Assembly (NCBI RefSeq): GCF_009650215.1
Contig: NZ_CP045851.1
Span: forward strand, 620,001 to 684,000
Direction: 5' to 3'
DNA from: Actinomarinicola tropica
GTDB taxonomy: Bacteria > Actinomycetota > Acidimicrobiia > Acidimicrobiales > SKKL01
Length of the DNA: 64,000 nucleotides
The notes under the pieces are model-generated. The model worked only from the letters and a program-made list of their open reading frames with translations. It was not told the origin of the DNA and did no database searches. This document shows, piece after piece, positions 8,255 to 17,073 of the stretch. The number at the start of each line of letters is the position of its first letter. The stretch's first letter is position 1. A program made the position numbers and the translations under genes.

Positions 8255-8464
8255 TCAGTGTCGGTGCGCCGCGGGTCGGTCCTCGCGAGTGGTGTCGCTG
8301 TCCTGGCCCATGCGCCACATCATGAACATCATCATGAGCGGGCAGATCGCCAGGATCGCGAGCAACGGCAGGTAGGAGAGGACGGGGACGCCGAGCACAG
8401 CGAGAACGGCGAAGCCGACAACTGCGGCGAGGATGAGCTTGGTGTGGGTCCCGTGGTCGTGCAT
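8255..8464 (-). CDS. DUF2933-like small membrane protein
   Basis: A 69-residue protein: MHDHGTHTKL, then two hydrophobic helices (about residues 9-28 and 31-50) ending in PLMMMFMMWRMGQD, and a polar His-containing tail. The histidine-rich start, Met-rich second helix and size fit DUF2933 proteins found in copper/silver islands. The ATG at 8464 has AGAGAGG upstream; an earlier in-frame ATG at 8500 has no ribosome site. It is the first gene of a tight run with the OLD-like and LOG-like genes, an unusual association. Confidence 0.78.
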   Translation of the reverse strand: MHDHGTHTKLILAAVVGFAVLAVLGVPVLSYLPLLAILAICPLMMMFMMWRMGQDSDTTREDRPAAHRH

Positions 8465-8583
8465 GGTGTGCACCTCTCTGGTCGAAGCTGACATCGTCAT
8501 CGTGCGCCGCCTGCGTCGATGGGGAATCCGGCGCAGCTACGGAACCCCGCTGCGGTCGGGTACCGATGCGCGTGGGGATCGCG

Positions 8584-10182
8584 TCATGCCGCGACCGCCC
8601 TCCCTGTGCGCCGCCAGAACACGGCGGCCGCCACCGTGGCGCTGACGGCGAGCCACGCGGCGCCGAGCAGGAGGCCCTCGGCCTGGTCGAAGCGTCCGGT
8701 GAAGGCGCCGTCAATGAGCATCCTCGAGGCACCGCGTCCGGGCAGATAGGCGCCCCAGGCGGGGGCGCCACCAGGGAGCATCACGGTCTGGCCGAGGCCG
8801 ACGTCGATGAAGGCCAGCAGAAGGACGAGGTAGAGCCCGCCGAGGCGCCCGGTGAGCGGACCGAGGACGAGGCCGATCATGGCGTAGGTGGCGGCGATGA
8901 GGAGGTTGGCGCCCGCGAAGACGACCCACTGCCGGGGCGGGTACCAGGCCCCGGAGACGGCCACGGCGGCGCCCGTGGTGACGACCGTGGCCAGCGCGAT
9001 CACGGCCAACCGGGCGCCGAGGACGTGGCCCGTGCGGAGGCCGGCGAGCACCAGTCGACGATCACCGTCGGTCGTGCCGGTGGCGACGAACAGCCCGGCG
9101 AGCCCGGCCAGGAAGGCGGCGGTGACCGGGACCATGGTCGCGGCGTGCATGCGACGCTCGGACAGCATCGCCGTGTAGCGGCGCCCCCCCTCGACGACCT
9201 CCACTGGTCCCGGCGTGTCGACGGTGACCAGGATGGCCAAGCCGATGAAGACGGCGGGGACGCCGACCAGGAGCGCCCAGAGCACCCGGTTGCGGCGGTA
9301 GTCACGGACACCCGCGCGCACCGCGGCCCCCAGCGGCTTCCCCGCCCGTGGTCGCCACGCCACCGGAGCGCTCCGGGCGGCAGGCGCCCCGGCCTCGATC
9401 GGGGCCGGCGCCGCACGCAGGTCCGAGGCGCGCGCAGTCCGGCCGGGCACACCCGCGACCGGTCGCCGCGCCGTCGCCGTCACGGCGAGCAGCCGGAGGA
9501 CGGCGAAGCCGCCGAGGCCGACAGCCCACAGCAACGACCACGCCAGGTCGCCAACGGGCCCGCCGTGGCCCGTGACCTGGCTGGTGAGCAGCAGCTGGGG
9601 GAAGTGGAGAGGAAAGACGCGGGTGAGCGCGGAGGTGCCGCCGCCGAAGGCGGGGCCGAGGAACACGTCGAGGATCCAGGCGAGGGTGACGAGCAGGGCG
9701 CCGTTCATGTCGGAGCGGACCGCGCTGCCGACCAGGACGCCGATGGCGACGTAGATGGTCGCCACCACCACCGTGCCGACGACCGCGCGGACGGGGTCGT
9801 TGATGCCGGTGCGGACCGCCAGCGCGATGAGCCCACCAGCCGCCGCCAGCCCCGCCAGCGCGAGGCAGGCGGCGACGCGGCCGGCCACGACGGGTGCTGG
9901 ATGGGCACTGGCGGCGGCGAGGCGGCGATCGGCGGTCCGAGCGCCGGTGATCTGGAACAGGCCGCCGAGTCCCGCGAGTGCCGCCGCGGCCCACCCGGCG
10001 GTGGCGGCTTCGAGCTGGACCGGATCGGCGGTGCCGCCCATGAGCGCCGAGAGGTCGGCGAGCGAGCCACCCCAGACGAACACCAGCACGACCGGTACGG
10101 CGACGAGGAGCACGAGGTTGAGGGGCCGACGGGCGTAGTCGACGAGCGCCCGGCGGGCGACGAGCACTCCGAGTCCGGTCAT
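8584..10182 (-). CDS. ABC exporter permease, two fused halves
   Basis: A 532-residue membrane protein containing two ABC-2-like halves of about 230 residues joined by a cytoplasmic Ala/Pro/Arg-rich linker (about residues 235-290). Each half has five to six hydrophobic helices and an N-terminal amphipathic segment (ARRALVDYARRPLNLVLL; AAVRAGVRDYRRNRVLWALL). The start ATG overlaps the ATPase gene's stop by 4 bp, so the two form an exporter. The half-and-half architecture suggests one polypeptide replaces a permease dimer. Substrate unknown; its place in a metal island does not prove metal transport. Confidence 0.85.
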   Translation of the reverse strand: MTGLGVLVARRALVDYARRPLNLVLLVAVPVVLVFVWGGSLADLSALMGGTADPVQLEAATAGWAAAALAGLGGLFQITGARTADRRLAAASAHPAPVVAGRVAACLALAGLAAAGGLIALAVRTGINDPVRAVVGTVVVATIYVAIGVLVGSAVRSDMNGALLVTLAWILDVFLGPAFGGGTSALTRVFPLHFPQLLLTSQVTGHGGPVGDLAWSLLWAVGLGGFAVLRLLAVTATARRPVAGVPGRTARASDLRAAPAPIEAGAPAARSAPVAWRPRAGKPLGAAVRAGVRDYRRNRVLWALLVGVPAVFIGLAILVTVDTPGPVEVVEGGRRYTAMLSERRMHAATMVPVTAAFLAGLAGLFVATGTTDGDRRLVLAGLRTGHVLGARLAVIALATVVTTGAAVAVSGAWYPPRQWVVFAGANLLIAATYAMIGLVLGPLTGRLGGLYLVLLLAFIDVGLGQTVMLPGGAPAWGAYLPGRGASRMLIDGAFTGRFDQAEGLLLGAAWLAVSATVAAAVFWRRTGRAVAA

Positions 10183-10895
10183 GGCGAGCTGGTCTGTCCG
10201 TCGCGCAGCTCGACGATGCGGTCGAACCGCTCCCGGTCGGTGACGAAGTGGCTGATGACGAGCACGCTGCGTCCCGCTGAGCGCCGCTCGGCCGCCAGTG
10301 CCCAGAACCGCTGGTAGGTGTCCCAGTCGAACCCGGCGTAGGGCTCGTCGAGCAGCAGGATCTCTGGGTCCGCCAGAAGCGCGACGCTGAGGTTGAGCTT
10401 GGCTCGGGTGCCGCCGGAGAGCTCCTCGACTCGGCTCGACCGCCAGTTCCCGAAGCCGAGGGTGGCGTACAGCCCGTCGGCGGATTCGGCGATGGTGTCG
10501 GCGTCCATGCCGTAGGCGACACCGAACAGCTCGAGGTGCTCGTCGCAGGTGAGCCGGTCATACAGGACGGGGTCCTGTGGGCAGTACCCGATCCGGCCGC
10601 CAACGCGGATCTCACCGGCGTCCGCGGCGAGCGCGCCGACGAGGATCTTCATCAGCGTGCTCTTGCCGGACCCGTTCTCTCCGACAAGACCCACGATCTC
10701 GCCCGCGTGAACGGCGAGATCAGCGCCCCGCAAGACGGGCAGGACTCGGGTTCGAGGCCAGACACCGCGCCGGTAGGACTTCGTGACGCCGATCGCTTCG
10801 AGCCGGGCCGCCGCGGGACGTGGGTCGGGCGTTGCGCCCGGACGCTCCTCGCCACCGGTACGTCCGACGCCGACGGGGCGCGCTTGTCGGCTCAC
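10179..10895 (-). CDS. ABC exporter ATPase
   Basis: A 238-residue ATPase with Walker A GENGSGKST (about residues 73-81), Q-loop YCPQDP, signature ELSGGTRAKLNL, Walker B ILLLDEPYAGFD and switch His in VISHF. It has a 35-residue basic, proline-rich N-terminal extension. Start is GTG at 10895, with GGGAG 6 nt upstream; the GTG overlaps the TGA of a 17-codon upstream frame, so translation may be coupled. It energises the permease at 8584-10182. Confidence 0.9.
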   Translation of the reverse strand: MSRQARPVGVGRTGGEERPGATPDPRPAAARLEAIGVTKSYRRGVWPRTRVLPVLRGADLAVHAGEIVGLVGENGSGKSTLMKILVGALAADAGEIRVGGRIGYCPQDPVLYDRLTCDEHLELFGVAYGMDADTIAESADGLYATLGFGNWRSSRVEELSGGTRAKLNLSVALLADPEILLLDEPYAGFDWDTYQRFWALAAERRSAGRSVLVISHFVTDRERFDRIVELRDGQTSSP

Positions 10896-10945
10896 CGATG
10901 GCTCCCGGCTGCCACACCGCCGTCAAGGGTCATCAACTCAGTCAT
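10892..10945 (-). CDS. Possible 17-residue coupled leader peptide
   Basis: A strong AGAGGAGG ribosome site precedes an ATG at 10945 that opens a frame of 17 codons (MTELMTLDGGVAAGSHR). Its TGA overlaps the GTG start of the ABC ATPase gene. A good ribosome site in front of a tiny frame ending exactly at the next start suggests a coupling peptide rather than a functional protein. No known family; might instead be the 5' remnant of a longer gene. Confidence 0.4.
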   Translation of the reverse strand: MTELMTLDGGVAAGSHR

Positions 10946-11199
10946 GAAGAGCCTCCTCTTCTGCCATCGTGGTCGCCTGACGCCGAGGAGTCATCCGCGG
11001 GCACTACCGAGCGGCCTGCGGCGCGCTACCTACGCCCTTCGGTCATCGTCTGACCGGAGCGGACCCCGTATCGGCGACCAGGGGTTGACGGCCACCGGGG
11101 CGAAGCCGCAAGCGTCAGTCCGTGTCCGCCCCGGATGCCCCGCCAGCGGAGTCGCGCGACGATCGGCATGACACACGCGACCCATCTCAGGAGGACTCA

Positions 11200-13683
11200 G
11201 TGAGGTCCGCCAGCCAGCACGACGATCACCGCCCCGACCACAGCACCGCCGCGACGGCGACGGCCGTCCTCGAGGTGAAGGGCCTGCACTGGGCGTCGGA
11301 GAAGTCGGTCGTCGAAGCCACCCTCGGCCGGCTCGACGGGGTCTACCGCATCGACGCCAACCCGGTCTCGCAAACGGCGACGGTCACGTACGATCCCTCC
11401 GCCACCAGCGTGGCCGCGCTGCGCCGCTGGATCGAGGACTGCGGCTACCACTGTGCCGGGCGTTCAGTTCCCGGCCACGTCTGCCACCCGATGGAAGAGC
11501 CGGGGGATGCACTGCGAACCGCCGCCGCGCATCCTGGGCAGGAGGCCCACACCAGCCACGAGCACCGGGAGCCTGTCGGCGACGGCCAGGGCGCCGCAGA
11601 AGGAGTGCGGTCGCCCCACGACGCCATGGGCCACGGCGGCCACGGCGGCATGTCGATGGCTGACATGGTCGCCGACATGCGCCGCCGCTTCCTGGTCGCA
11701 GCGGCGTTCTCGATCCCGATCCTGTTGTGGTCACCGATCGGCCGCGACGTACTCGGCTTCGACGTCGCCGCGCCGTTCGGGCTGCGCGATGACGTCTTCA
11801 TGCTCCTGTTGAGCCTGCCTGTGGTGTTCTGGTCGGCGTGGATCTTCTTCGACGGCGCCTACCGGGCGCTCCGGGCTCGAACTCTCGACATGATGGTCCT
11901 CGTCGCCGTCGCGGTGGGCGCCGGGTGGCTCTACTCGCTCGGCGTCACCCTCTCGGGCGGGGGCGAGGTCTTCTACGAAGCCGCCACCGTCCTGTCCGCG
12001 TTCGTGCTGCTCGGCCACTGGTTCGAGATGCGCGCCCGCGGTGGCGCCAACGAGGCGATCCGAGCTCTGCTCGATCTCGCGCCACCGATGGCCACCGTGA
12101 TCCGAGGCGGCGAGACCGTAGATGTGCCGACCGCCGAAGTGCAGGCCGGCGACCTCCTCCTCGTGCGTCCGGGCGCCAAGCTGGCCGTCGATGGCACGGT
12201 CGAGGAAGGCGAGAGCGAGCTCGACGAGTCGATGGTCACCGGCGAGAGCCTGCCGGTCCACAAGGCGCCCGGTGACGCCGTCATCGGTGCCACGCTCAAC
12301 ACCACTGGCACGCTTCGAGTACGGGCCACCAAGGTCGGCAGCGACACGGCGCTCGCCCAGATCGTCAAGCTCGTGCAGGAGGCCCAGAACTCCAAGGCAC
12401 CCGGCCAGCGCCTCGCCGACCGCGCCGCGTTCTGGCTGGTGTTCGTCGCCCTGATCGGCGGCACCGGCACGTTCCTGGTGTGGAGCGTCCTGGTGGGCAG
12501 ACCGGTGAGTGAGGCGATGCTCTTCGCCATCACCGTCGTCGTCATCACGTGCCCCGATGCCCTCGGCCTCGCGACACCCACTGCGATCATGGTCGGCACC
12601 GGTCTCGGCGCCCGCCGCGGCGTGCTGTTCAAGAACGCGATGGCCCTGGAAGCCTCGGCACACATCGACACCGTGGTGATGGACAAGACCGGCACCCTCA
12701 CCAAGGGCGAACCCGAAGTCACCGATGTCATCGCCACCGGGATCGACGAGGACCGCCTGCTGGCACTCGTCGCCGCCGTCGAGCGCGAGTCCGAACATCC
12801 TCTCGCCCAGGCGATCGTCACCGAAGCCGAACGCCGCGGTGTGCTCGTCCTGCGCGCCGAGGACTTCGACAGCGTTCCCGGCCACGGCGCCCTCGCCACC
12901 GTTGACGGCCAGCGAGTCGTCGTCGGCAACCGACGGCTCATGGAGCGCGACAGCATCGACCTCGGCGAGCTCGCCGCCCGCCGCGAGGAGCTCGCCGAAG
13001 GCGGCCGCACAGCGGTGGTCGTCGCGGTCGACGGCCGCGCCGCCGGCCTGGTCGGGATGGCGGACGCGCCCCGAGAGACCGCAGGTGCCGCGGTCGCCGA
13101 GCTGCAAAGGCTCGGTGCCGAGGTGGTCATGCTCACCGGCGACAACGAGGCCACCGCTCGGCGCATCGGATCGCTGCTGGGCGTGACGGCGGTGATCGCC
13201 GAGGTGCTCCCTGGCGACAAGTCGGCCAAGGTGGCTGAGCTACAAGCCCAAGGCAGGAAGGTGGCCATGGTCGGCGACGGCGTCAACGATGCCCCGGCTC
13301 TCGCTCAGGCCGACGTCGGCATCGCCATCGGCGCCGGCACAGACGTCGCCATCGAGACCGCTGACCTGGTGCTCATGCGCAGCGACCCTCTCGACGTGGC
13401 GGTGGCTCTCCAGATCGGACGCGGAACGGTCCGCAAGATGCGCCAGAACCTCGGATGGGCCATCGGCTACAACGCGATCGCACTTCCGATCGCCGCAGGC
13501 GTCTTCGAACCTGCTTTCGGTCTCGTGCTGCGCCCCGAGATCGCCGCCCTCTCGATGTCGGGCTCGAGCTTCCTCGTCGCGGTCAACGCCCTGATGCTCA
13601 AGCGACTGCGGCTACCGTCAGGTCCTCCGGGCGAGGCCGGTCCATTGTCCGACCGCGCCGGCGACCCAGCCTCGACGGGATGA
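11200..13683 (+). CDS. P1B-type heavy-metal ATPase with CPD motif
   Basis: An 827-residue metal-transporting ATPase. Order: degenerate HMA domain (about residues 22-85), a His/Gly/Met linker ([12 protein letters not shown]), membrane helices, actuator motif [10 protein letters not shown], metal motif [12 protein letters not shown] (Cys about 451), phosphorylation motif DKTGT (Asp about 495), and hinge [10 protein letters not shown] with [10 protein letters not shown]. The HMA lacks the usual CxxC (it reads GLHWASE), and the membrane motif is CPD rather than CPC or CPH, so the metal is uncertain; copper is likely from context. GTG at 11200 is chosen because AGGAGG at 11189-11194 precedes it. 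Confidence 0.9.
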   Translation: MRSASQHDDHRPDHSTAATATAVLEVKGLHWASEKSVVEATLGRLDGVYRIDANPVSQTATVTYDPSATSVAALRRWIEDCGYHCAGRSVPGHVCHPMEEPGDALRTAAAHPGQEAHTSHEHREPVGDGQGAAEGVRSPHDAMGHGGHGGMSMADMVADMRRRFLVAAAFSIPILLWSPIGRDVLGFDVAAPFGLRDDVFMLLLSLPVVFWSAWIFFDGAYRALRARTLDMMVLVAVAVGAGWLYSLGVTLSGGGEVFYEAATVLSAFVLLGHWFEMRARGGANEAIRALLDLAPPMATVIRGGETVDVPTAEVQAGDLLLVRPGAKLAVDGTVEEGESELDESMVTGESLPVHKAPGDAVIGATLNTTGTLRVRATKVGSDTALAQIVKLVQEAQNSKAPGQRLADRAAFWLVFVALIGGTGTFLVWSVLVGRPVSEAMLFAITVVVITCPDALGLATPTAIMVGTGLGARRGVLFKNAMALEASAHIDTVVMDKTGTLTKGEPEVTDVIATGIDEDRLLALVAAVERESEHPLAQAIVTEAERRGVLVLRAEDFDSVPGHGALATVDGQRVVVGNRRLMERDSIDLGELAARREELAEGGRTAVVVAVDGRAAGLVGMADAPRETAGAAVAELQRLGAEVVMLTGDNEATARRIGSLLGVTAVIAEVLPGDKSAKVAELQAQGRKVAMVGDGVNDAPALAQADVGIAIGAGTDVAIETADLVLMRSDPLDVAVALQIGRGTVRKMRQNLGWAIGYNAIALPIAAGVFEPAFGLVLRPEIAALSMSGSSFLVAVNALMLKRLRLPSGPPGEAGPLSDRAGDPASTG

Positions 13684-13713
13684 CGTCGGTCGGGCGCAAC
13701 GCAGTTGCCAGGA

Positions 13714-13732
13714 CTACGACATGCTGTCGTGG
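13714..13732. promoter_or_regulatory. BlaI-type operator before the blaI-like gene
   Basis: CTACGACA-tgc-TGTCGTGG, an inverted repeat with one mismatch, 48 bp before the regulator start. It has the same half-sites and 3-nt spacer as the perfect copy at 15040-15058, so the regulator probably controls its own gene. Confidence 0.65.
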
Positions 13733-13779
13733 CTCGTTGGATCGACCGGATTAGGCTTCGGGCATGAGACGTGCGCGTC

Positions 13780-14138
13780 ATGGCTGAGCGCCGACCGATG
13801 GGTGCCCTCGAGGCTGAGGTACTCGACGTGCTGTGGCACGCCGACGGCCCCGTGACCCCGCGGACGTGCGCACCGCGATGGACACGGACCTGGCGTACAC
13901 GACGGTGATGACGATCCTCGTGAGACTGTGGGACAAGGGTCTCGCGGGGCGCACCAAGCAGGGTCGTGCCTTCGCCTATTCGGCGGTCGTGTCGGAGTCC
14001 GAGCTGGCGGCCCGCCGGATGCGTGCCGCCCTCGCGACCGCGTCTGACCGGACCGCGACCATGAGCCGGTTCGTGGACGGGCTCGACAAGCGCGAGGCCG
14101 CCGCTCTTCGGGACCTGCTCGGCGAGGCCGGCGGGTGA
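13780..14138 (+). pseudogene. BlaI/MecI-family repressor, frameshifted
   Basis: The coding sequence is split over two frames. From ATG 13780 it reads MAERRPMGALEAEVLDVLWH and on to ADGPVTP; then, after a single missing G at about 13860, the frame shifts to ADVRTAMDTDLAYTTVMTIL and ends at 14138. Together they make a normal BlaI winged helix (about 120 residues) with the recognition-helix signature YTTVMTILVRLWDKG. The downstream M56 protease gene overlaps the stop by 4 bp (GTGA), the usual blaI-blaR1 layout. Either the repressor is inactive or the base loss is a sequencing error. Confidence 0.8.
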
Positions 14139-15019
14139 ACCTCCTCCTCGTCGCGCCGCTGATGCTCACGACCGGCGGGATCGTCGCCGGCTGGTTCCTC
14201 CCCCGGTTCGTCGCACCCGCAGCTTGCGCGCGCGCCCTCACCGCCGCCGTCGTACTCGCGGCGGCCAGCGTCGGCTCCGCGCTGCTCCTGGTCACCTTGG
14301 CGGCATCCTCGGAGCTCCACGCCGTGTCTGATGCCTTCGGCTGGTGTCGGGCTCTGTACCCCGGTGACCACGGCGCGGCCCCCTGGGCTGGCGCCGTCGC
14401 CGGCGGCCTCCTGGTTGCCGCTGTGGTGCGGGCGTCCCGCTACCGAGGTCGGGTCCGGGCCGAGCACGCGCCGTTCGCGAAGGTCGACGGACTCGAGATC
14501 ATCGAGTCGCATGAGCCGATCGCCTTCGCCGTGCCCGGTCGGCCAGGGGGTGTAGTGATCGGATCGACGCTTCTCGGGCACCTCGATCCCGACGAGAGAT
14601 CCGCCGTGCTTGCCCATGAGAACGCCCACCTCACGCTCCACCACCACCGCTACGTGCACACCGTGGAGCTGTGCGCCGCTGCGTTCCCCCTCCTCATCCC
14701 TCTCGCCCGCCAGGTCCGCTTCGCGACCGAACGCTGGGCCGACGAGACCGCCGCGGCCGCCCTCGGCTCGCGGCGCACCGTCGCCCGGGCCATCGCACGA
14801 GTCGCGCTCATGTCGAGCAACGACGAGCTCAGCCCGGCGCTGGCGTTCAGCGGCCGGGGGACCAGCGCCCGGGTGGATGCGCTGCTGCACCCCGTTGGTC
14901 CCCGACGCGTCGAGCTTCCCGCCGCAGTGGTGTTCGCCACCGTCATGACAACGATGGCGGGATCATCAGTACAGGCCCACCACCTCGCCATGTTCCTGGT
15001 CCACGCCTGCCGCGCCTGA
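14135..15019 (+). CDS. BlaR1/MecR1-like M56 membrane metallopeptidase
   Basis: A 294-residue protein with about four membrane helices and an M56 catalytic domain. The zinc motif HExxH is seen as HENAH (about residues 161-165), with the downstream Glu in ERWADETAAA. In this family the protease cleaves or inactivates the paired BlaI-type repressor. It has no large extracellular penicillin-binding domain, so it is not a beta-lactam sensor. Coupled to the frameshifted blaI-like gene. Its genomic setting suggests a metal or redox signal, which is inference. Confidence 0.87.
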   Translation: MNLLLVAPLMLTTGGIVAGWFLPRFVAPAACARALTAAVVLAAASVGSALLLVTLAASSELHAVSDAFGWCRALYPGDHGAAPWAGAVAGGLLVAAVVRASRYRGRVRAEHAPFAKVDGLEIIESHEPIAFAVPGRPGGVVIGSTLLGHLDPDERSAVLAHENAHLTLHHHRYVHTVELCAAAFPLLIPLARQVRFATERWADETAAAALGSRRTVARAIARVALMSSNDELSPALAFSGRGTSARVDALLHPVGPRRVELPAAVVFATVMTTMAGSSVQAHHLAMFLVHACRA

Positions 15020-15039
15020 GCCGTCCCAAACCCGATAGT

Positions 15040-15058
15040 CTACGACAGACTGTCGTAG
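15040..15058. promoter_or_regulatory. Perfect BlaI-type operator
   Basis: CTACGACA-gac-TGTCGTAG is a perfect 8-3-8 palindrome located 13 bp before the GTG of the small membrane gene at 15071. With the similar site before blaI it forms a convincing operator pair of the BlaI/CopY type. Confidence 0.72.
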
Positions 15059-15070
15059 AAAGAGGATGTC

Positions 15071-15346
15071 GTGACCTCACCCGCACCGTCGAGCGGCCCG
15101 GGCTCCGTGACCGGACCACAGGAGAAGCCAGACGCAGGCAGCGACCGACCGCTGCTGCTCGCCCTCGCGTTCTGCTGCGTTGTGCCGATGCTCGCGATCA
15201 TCGTCTTGACCTCGGTCATCGGGGTCGCGCTCGGTCCCGCCGTTGCGGTGTCGCTTGGCCTCGTTGCCGCCCTGGTATGTGGGGCAGTGATGGTCCAGCG
15301 CCACCGCCGTGGGAAGCACCATCAGGGACATCACTCTGAGGAGTGA
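15071..15346 (+). CDS. Small two-helix membrane protein
   Basis: A 91-residue protein with a polar Pro/Ser/Gly N-terminus (about 25 residues), two hydrophobic helices (ALAFCCVVPMLAIIVLTSVI and a second from about 55 to 72) and a basic His-rich tail (RHRRGKHHQGHHSEE) that could bind metal. GTG start with AAAGAGGA upstream, directly behind the perfect operator. It is clearly related to 18053-18268, which has the same CCV/GPM and LxLGPA pattern. No function known. Confidence 0.75.
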   Translation: MTSPAPSSGPGSVTGPQEKPDAGSDRPLLLALAFCCVVPMLAIIVLTSVIGVALGPAVAVSLGLVAALVCGAVMVQRHRRGKHHQGHHSEE

Positions 15347-15400
15347 AGCCAGGGGCACCGACAATGCGCGGCTTCGCTTCGTACTCCTGATCGCGCCGAC

Positions 15401-15993
15401 GTGGCTTTGACGTTGGGGCGGACCACCTTCGCCGGGCGGTGCGTCGCCGCCGTCGCAGCGATGGTCATCGCAGGGGTCGTGATAGTGGCCACTTCCTCGC
15501 CGGTGTGGGCACACATCGAACTCGCCGACAGCGACCCGCAGAACGTCTCGACCGTTGCGGAGCCCGTAGAGCAGATCCGACTGACCTTCACCAACGACGC
15601 GGACCCGGCACTGGACCAGTTCGCCATCGAGGGCCCCGACGGGAACGCCGTTCCGCTCGTCTCGGTCGAACCCGCGGGCGACGGCTCCACACTGATCGTC
15701 ACCCCTGCCCACCCACTCGCCGGGGGACGCCACCGCGTGTCGTGGGCGATCCGCTCGATGACACCCACACGATGAACGGGACCGTCGCGTTCACTGTGAC
15801 GGCGCCGGCTCTCGCGCTGTCGGGGGGAGGTGCGGCGGGCCAGTCGGGCACCGTGACGATGAACGCGGGTCCAATCGTCGGCGCCTCGGCGACCCGCTGC
15901 GTCACGAACGCCGAAGGACGCGATGGCGCCGAAGCGCCGGATGTCATGGTCAACGAGGCCATGACCGCCTTCGATCGGCTGCTGCGGTCATGA
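15401..15993 (+). pseudogene. copC: CopC-domain copper-binding protein, frameshifted
   Basis: The first frame (15401-15754) gives a signal peptide ending SSPVWA and a CopC domain starting with the copper-ligand histidine of AHIELADSDPQNV, with LTFTNDADP and GGRHRVSWAIRS. At about 15755 one G appears missing (CGCTC-GATG where CGCTCGGATG is expected) and the sequence continues in the next frame as DDTHTMNGTVAFTV. The second CopC histidine region (DTHTMNG) therefore lies beyond the break. CopC binds copper outside the membrane. The trailing about 50 residues do not look like a CopD fusion. The gene is inactive or contains a sequencing error. Confidence 0.75.
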
Positions 15994-16057
15994 GCTCCAC
16001 CGCTCGCCGGCGCGGTGACCGGACCGAGCGCCAGCTCGGGCGGTACGGTCGATCGTG

Positions 16058-16462
16058 ATGCCGACCCGCCTGCCCCGCTGGACCTGGCTGCTGGTCCTGC
16101 CGCTGCTGGTCCTGCCGCTGCTGGTCGGCGCGCTCTTGTTGATGCACGGCCTCGACGCCCACGTCGGTGCTCTGCACTCGCCGGAGGTGGCCGCCGCTGA
16201 GCTGGTGGTCCCTGACCATCCCCACCGCGACTCTGTCCCCGCCGAACACGACCACTGCGCCGAATGCCTCGCGGGTCATGTCATGGCGGCCTGCGTCGCC
16301 ATCGTCACCGCCATCGGCGGCATCGGGATCGCCCGCAGGCTGCTTCGCCAGGCGAGCTTCGTGGCTTCTGTGGTTGCCGCCGCGACGCGGGTCCGTGGTC
16401 TGGTCGAACTGCCCCGGCCACCCGACCCGGCGTGGGTCCGGCTGTCAGTCATGCGCTGTTGA
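16058..16462 (+). CDS. Small Cys/His-rich membrane protein, DUF6153-like
   Basis: A 134-residue protein: an N-terminal hydrophobic helix (LLVLPLLVLPLLVGALLLMH), a His/Asp/Glu-rich outer segment, the motif HDHCAECLAGHVMAAC (about residues 67-82), and a second hydrophobic segment. The HCxxCxxGHxxxxC pattern matches actinobacterial DUF6153-type proteins and could hold a metal ion. Start at ATG 16058; a GTG one codon earlier is equally possible. It lies between the CopC remnant and the second cupredoxin. Confidence 0.65.
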   Translation: MPTRLPRWTWLLVLPLLVLPLLVGALLLMHGLDAHVGALHSPEVAAAELVVPDHPHRDSVPAEHDHCAECLAGHVMAACVAIVTAIGGIGIARRLLRQASFVASVVAAATRVRGLVELPRPPDPAWVRLSVMRC

Positions 16463-16536
16463 GACGCCCTTTCACCTGAACCGGCGGTGCGCCCCCGCGC
16501 GCCGCGTCATCTGATTCTGTTGAAAGGAGCGCACGT

Positions 16537-16995
16537 ATGCGCCGACCCCTTATTGCTGTCCTGTTGTCCGTCCTCGCGCTCGGGTTCGTCCTCACCGCCT
16601 GTGGTGACGACGACCCCAGCGCTGACCGCCCGATGGAGTCCATGGCCGACGGGGGCATGGATGACGAGATGATGAACGACCACGACGACCACGACGAGTC
16701 GACGCCGGTGGCCGACGGCGCCCGACGCATCGAGGTGGCCGCCACCTCCTTCGAGTTCGACCCCGACGAGATCACTGTCACCGCCGGAGAGGACGTCGCG
16801 ATCGTCCTCACCTCCGACGATCTGCTCCACGACTTCACCATCGACGACGTCGACGTGCACGTGGCCGCGGACCGCGGCGAGACGGCCGAAGGCGGCCTCC
16901 GCGTCGACGAGCCAGGTGAGTACACCTACTACTGCACCATCGCCGGCCACCGCGAGGCCGGCATGGAAGGAACCTTGGTGGTCGAGGAGCCGTAG
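16537..16995 (+). CDS. Second lipid-anchored cupredoxin
   Basis: A 152-residue paralogue of the protein at 2652-3113. The lipobox is VLTAC; an acidic Met/His linker (MDDEMMNDHDDHDE) follows, then the cupredoxin domain with the same copper ligands (His in LLHDFTID; Cys, His and Met in YYCTIAGHREAGMEG). The ATG has AAAGGAG upstream. The two copies share long identical stretches in the domain core but differ in the signal and linker, which suggests an old duplication or two acquisitions. A strong hairpin follows the stop. Confidence 0.9.
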   Translation: MRRPLIAVLLSVLALGFVLTACGDDDPSADRPMESMADGGMDDEMMNDHDDHDESTPVADGARRIEVAATSFEFDPDEITVTAGEDVAIVLTSDDLLHDFTIDDVDVHVAADRGETAEGGLRVDEPGEYTYYCTIAGHREAGMEGTLVVEEP

Positions 16996-17000
16996 GCGAC

Positions 17001-17031
17001 GTGGGTCGCCCGGCACCACCGGGCGACCCAC
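17001..17031 (+). terminator. Perfect 13-bp hairpin after cupredoxin
   Basis: Stem GTGGGTCGCCCGG (17001-17013), loop CACCA, and the exact complementary arm at 17019-17031, 5 bp after the cupredoxin stop. No U-tract follows, as is common for hairpin terminators in high-GC actinobacteria. Confidence 0.7.
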
Positions 17032-17073
17032 CGCCACGACCACCTGCGACCACAGTCGCCAGCCGCAACTGCC

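Noticed and set aside
8566-10317. Long plus-strand open frame opposite the ABC permease
   Set aside because: It is rich in Gly, Arg, Glu and Asp, has no domain, and is the antisense shadow of a clear membrane protein.
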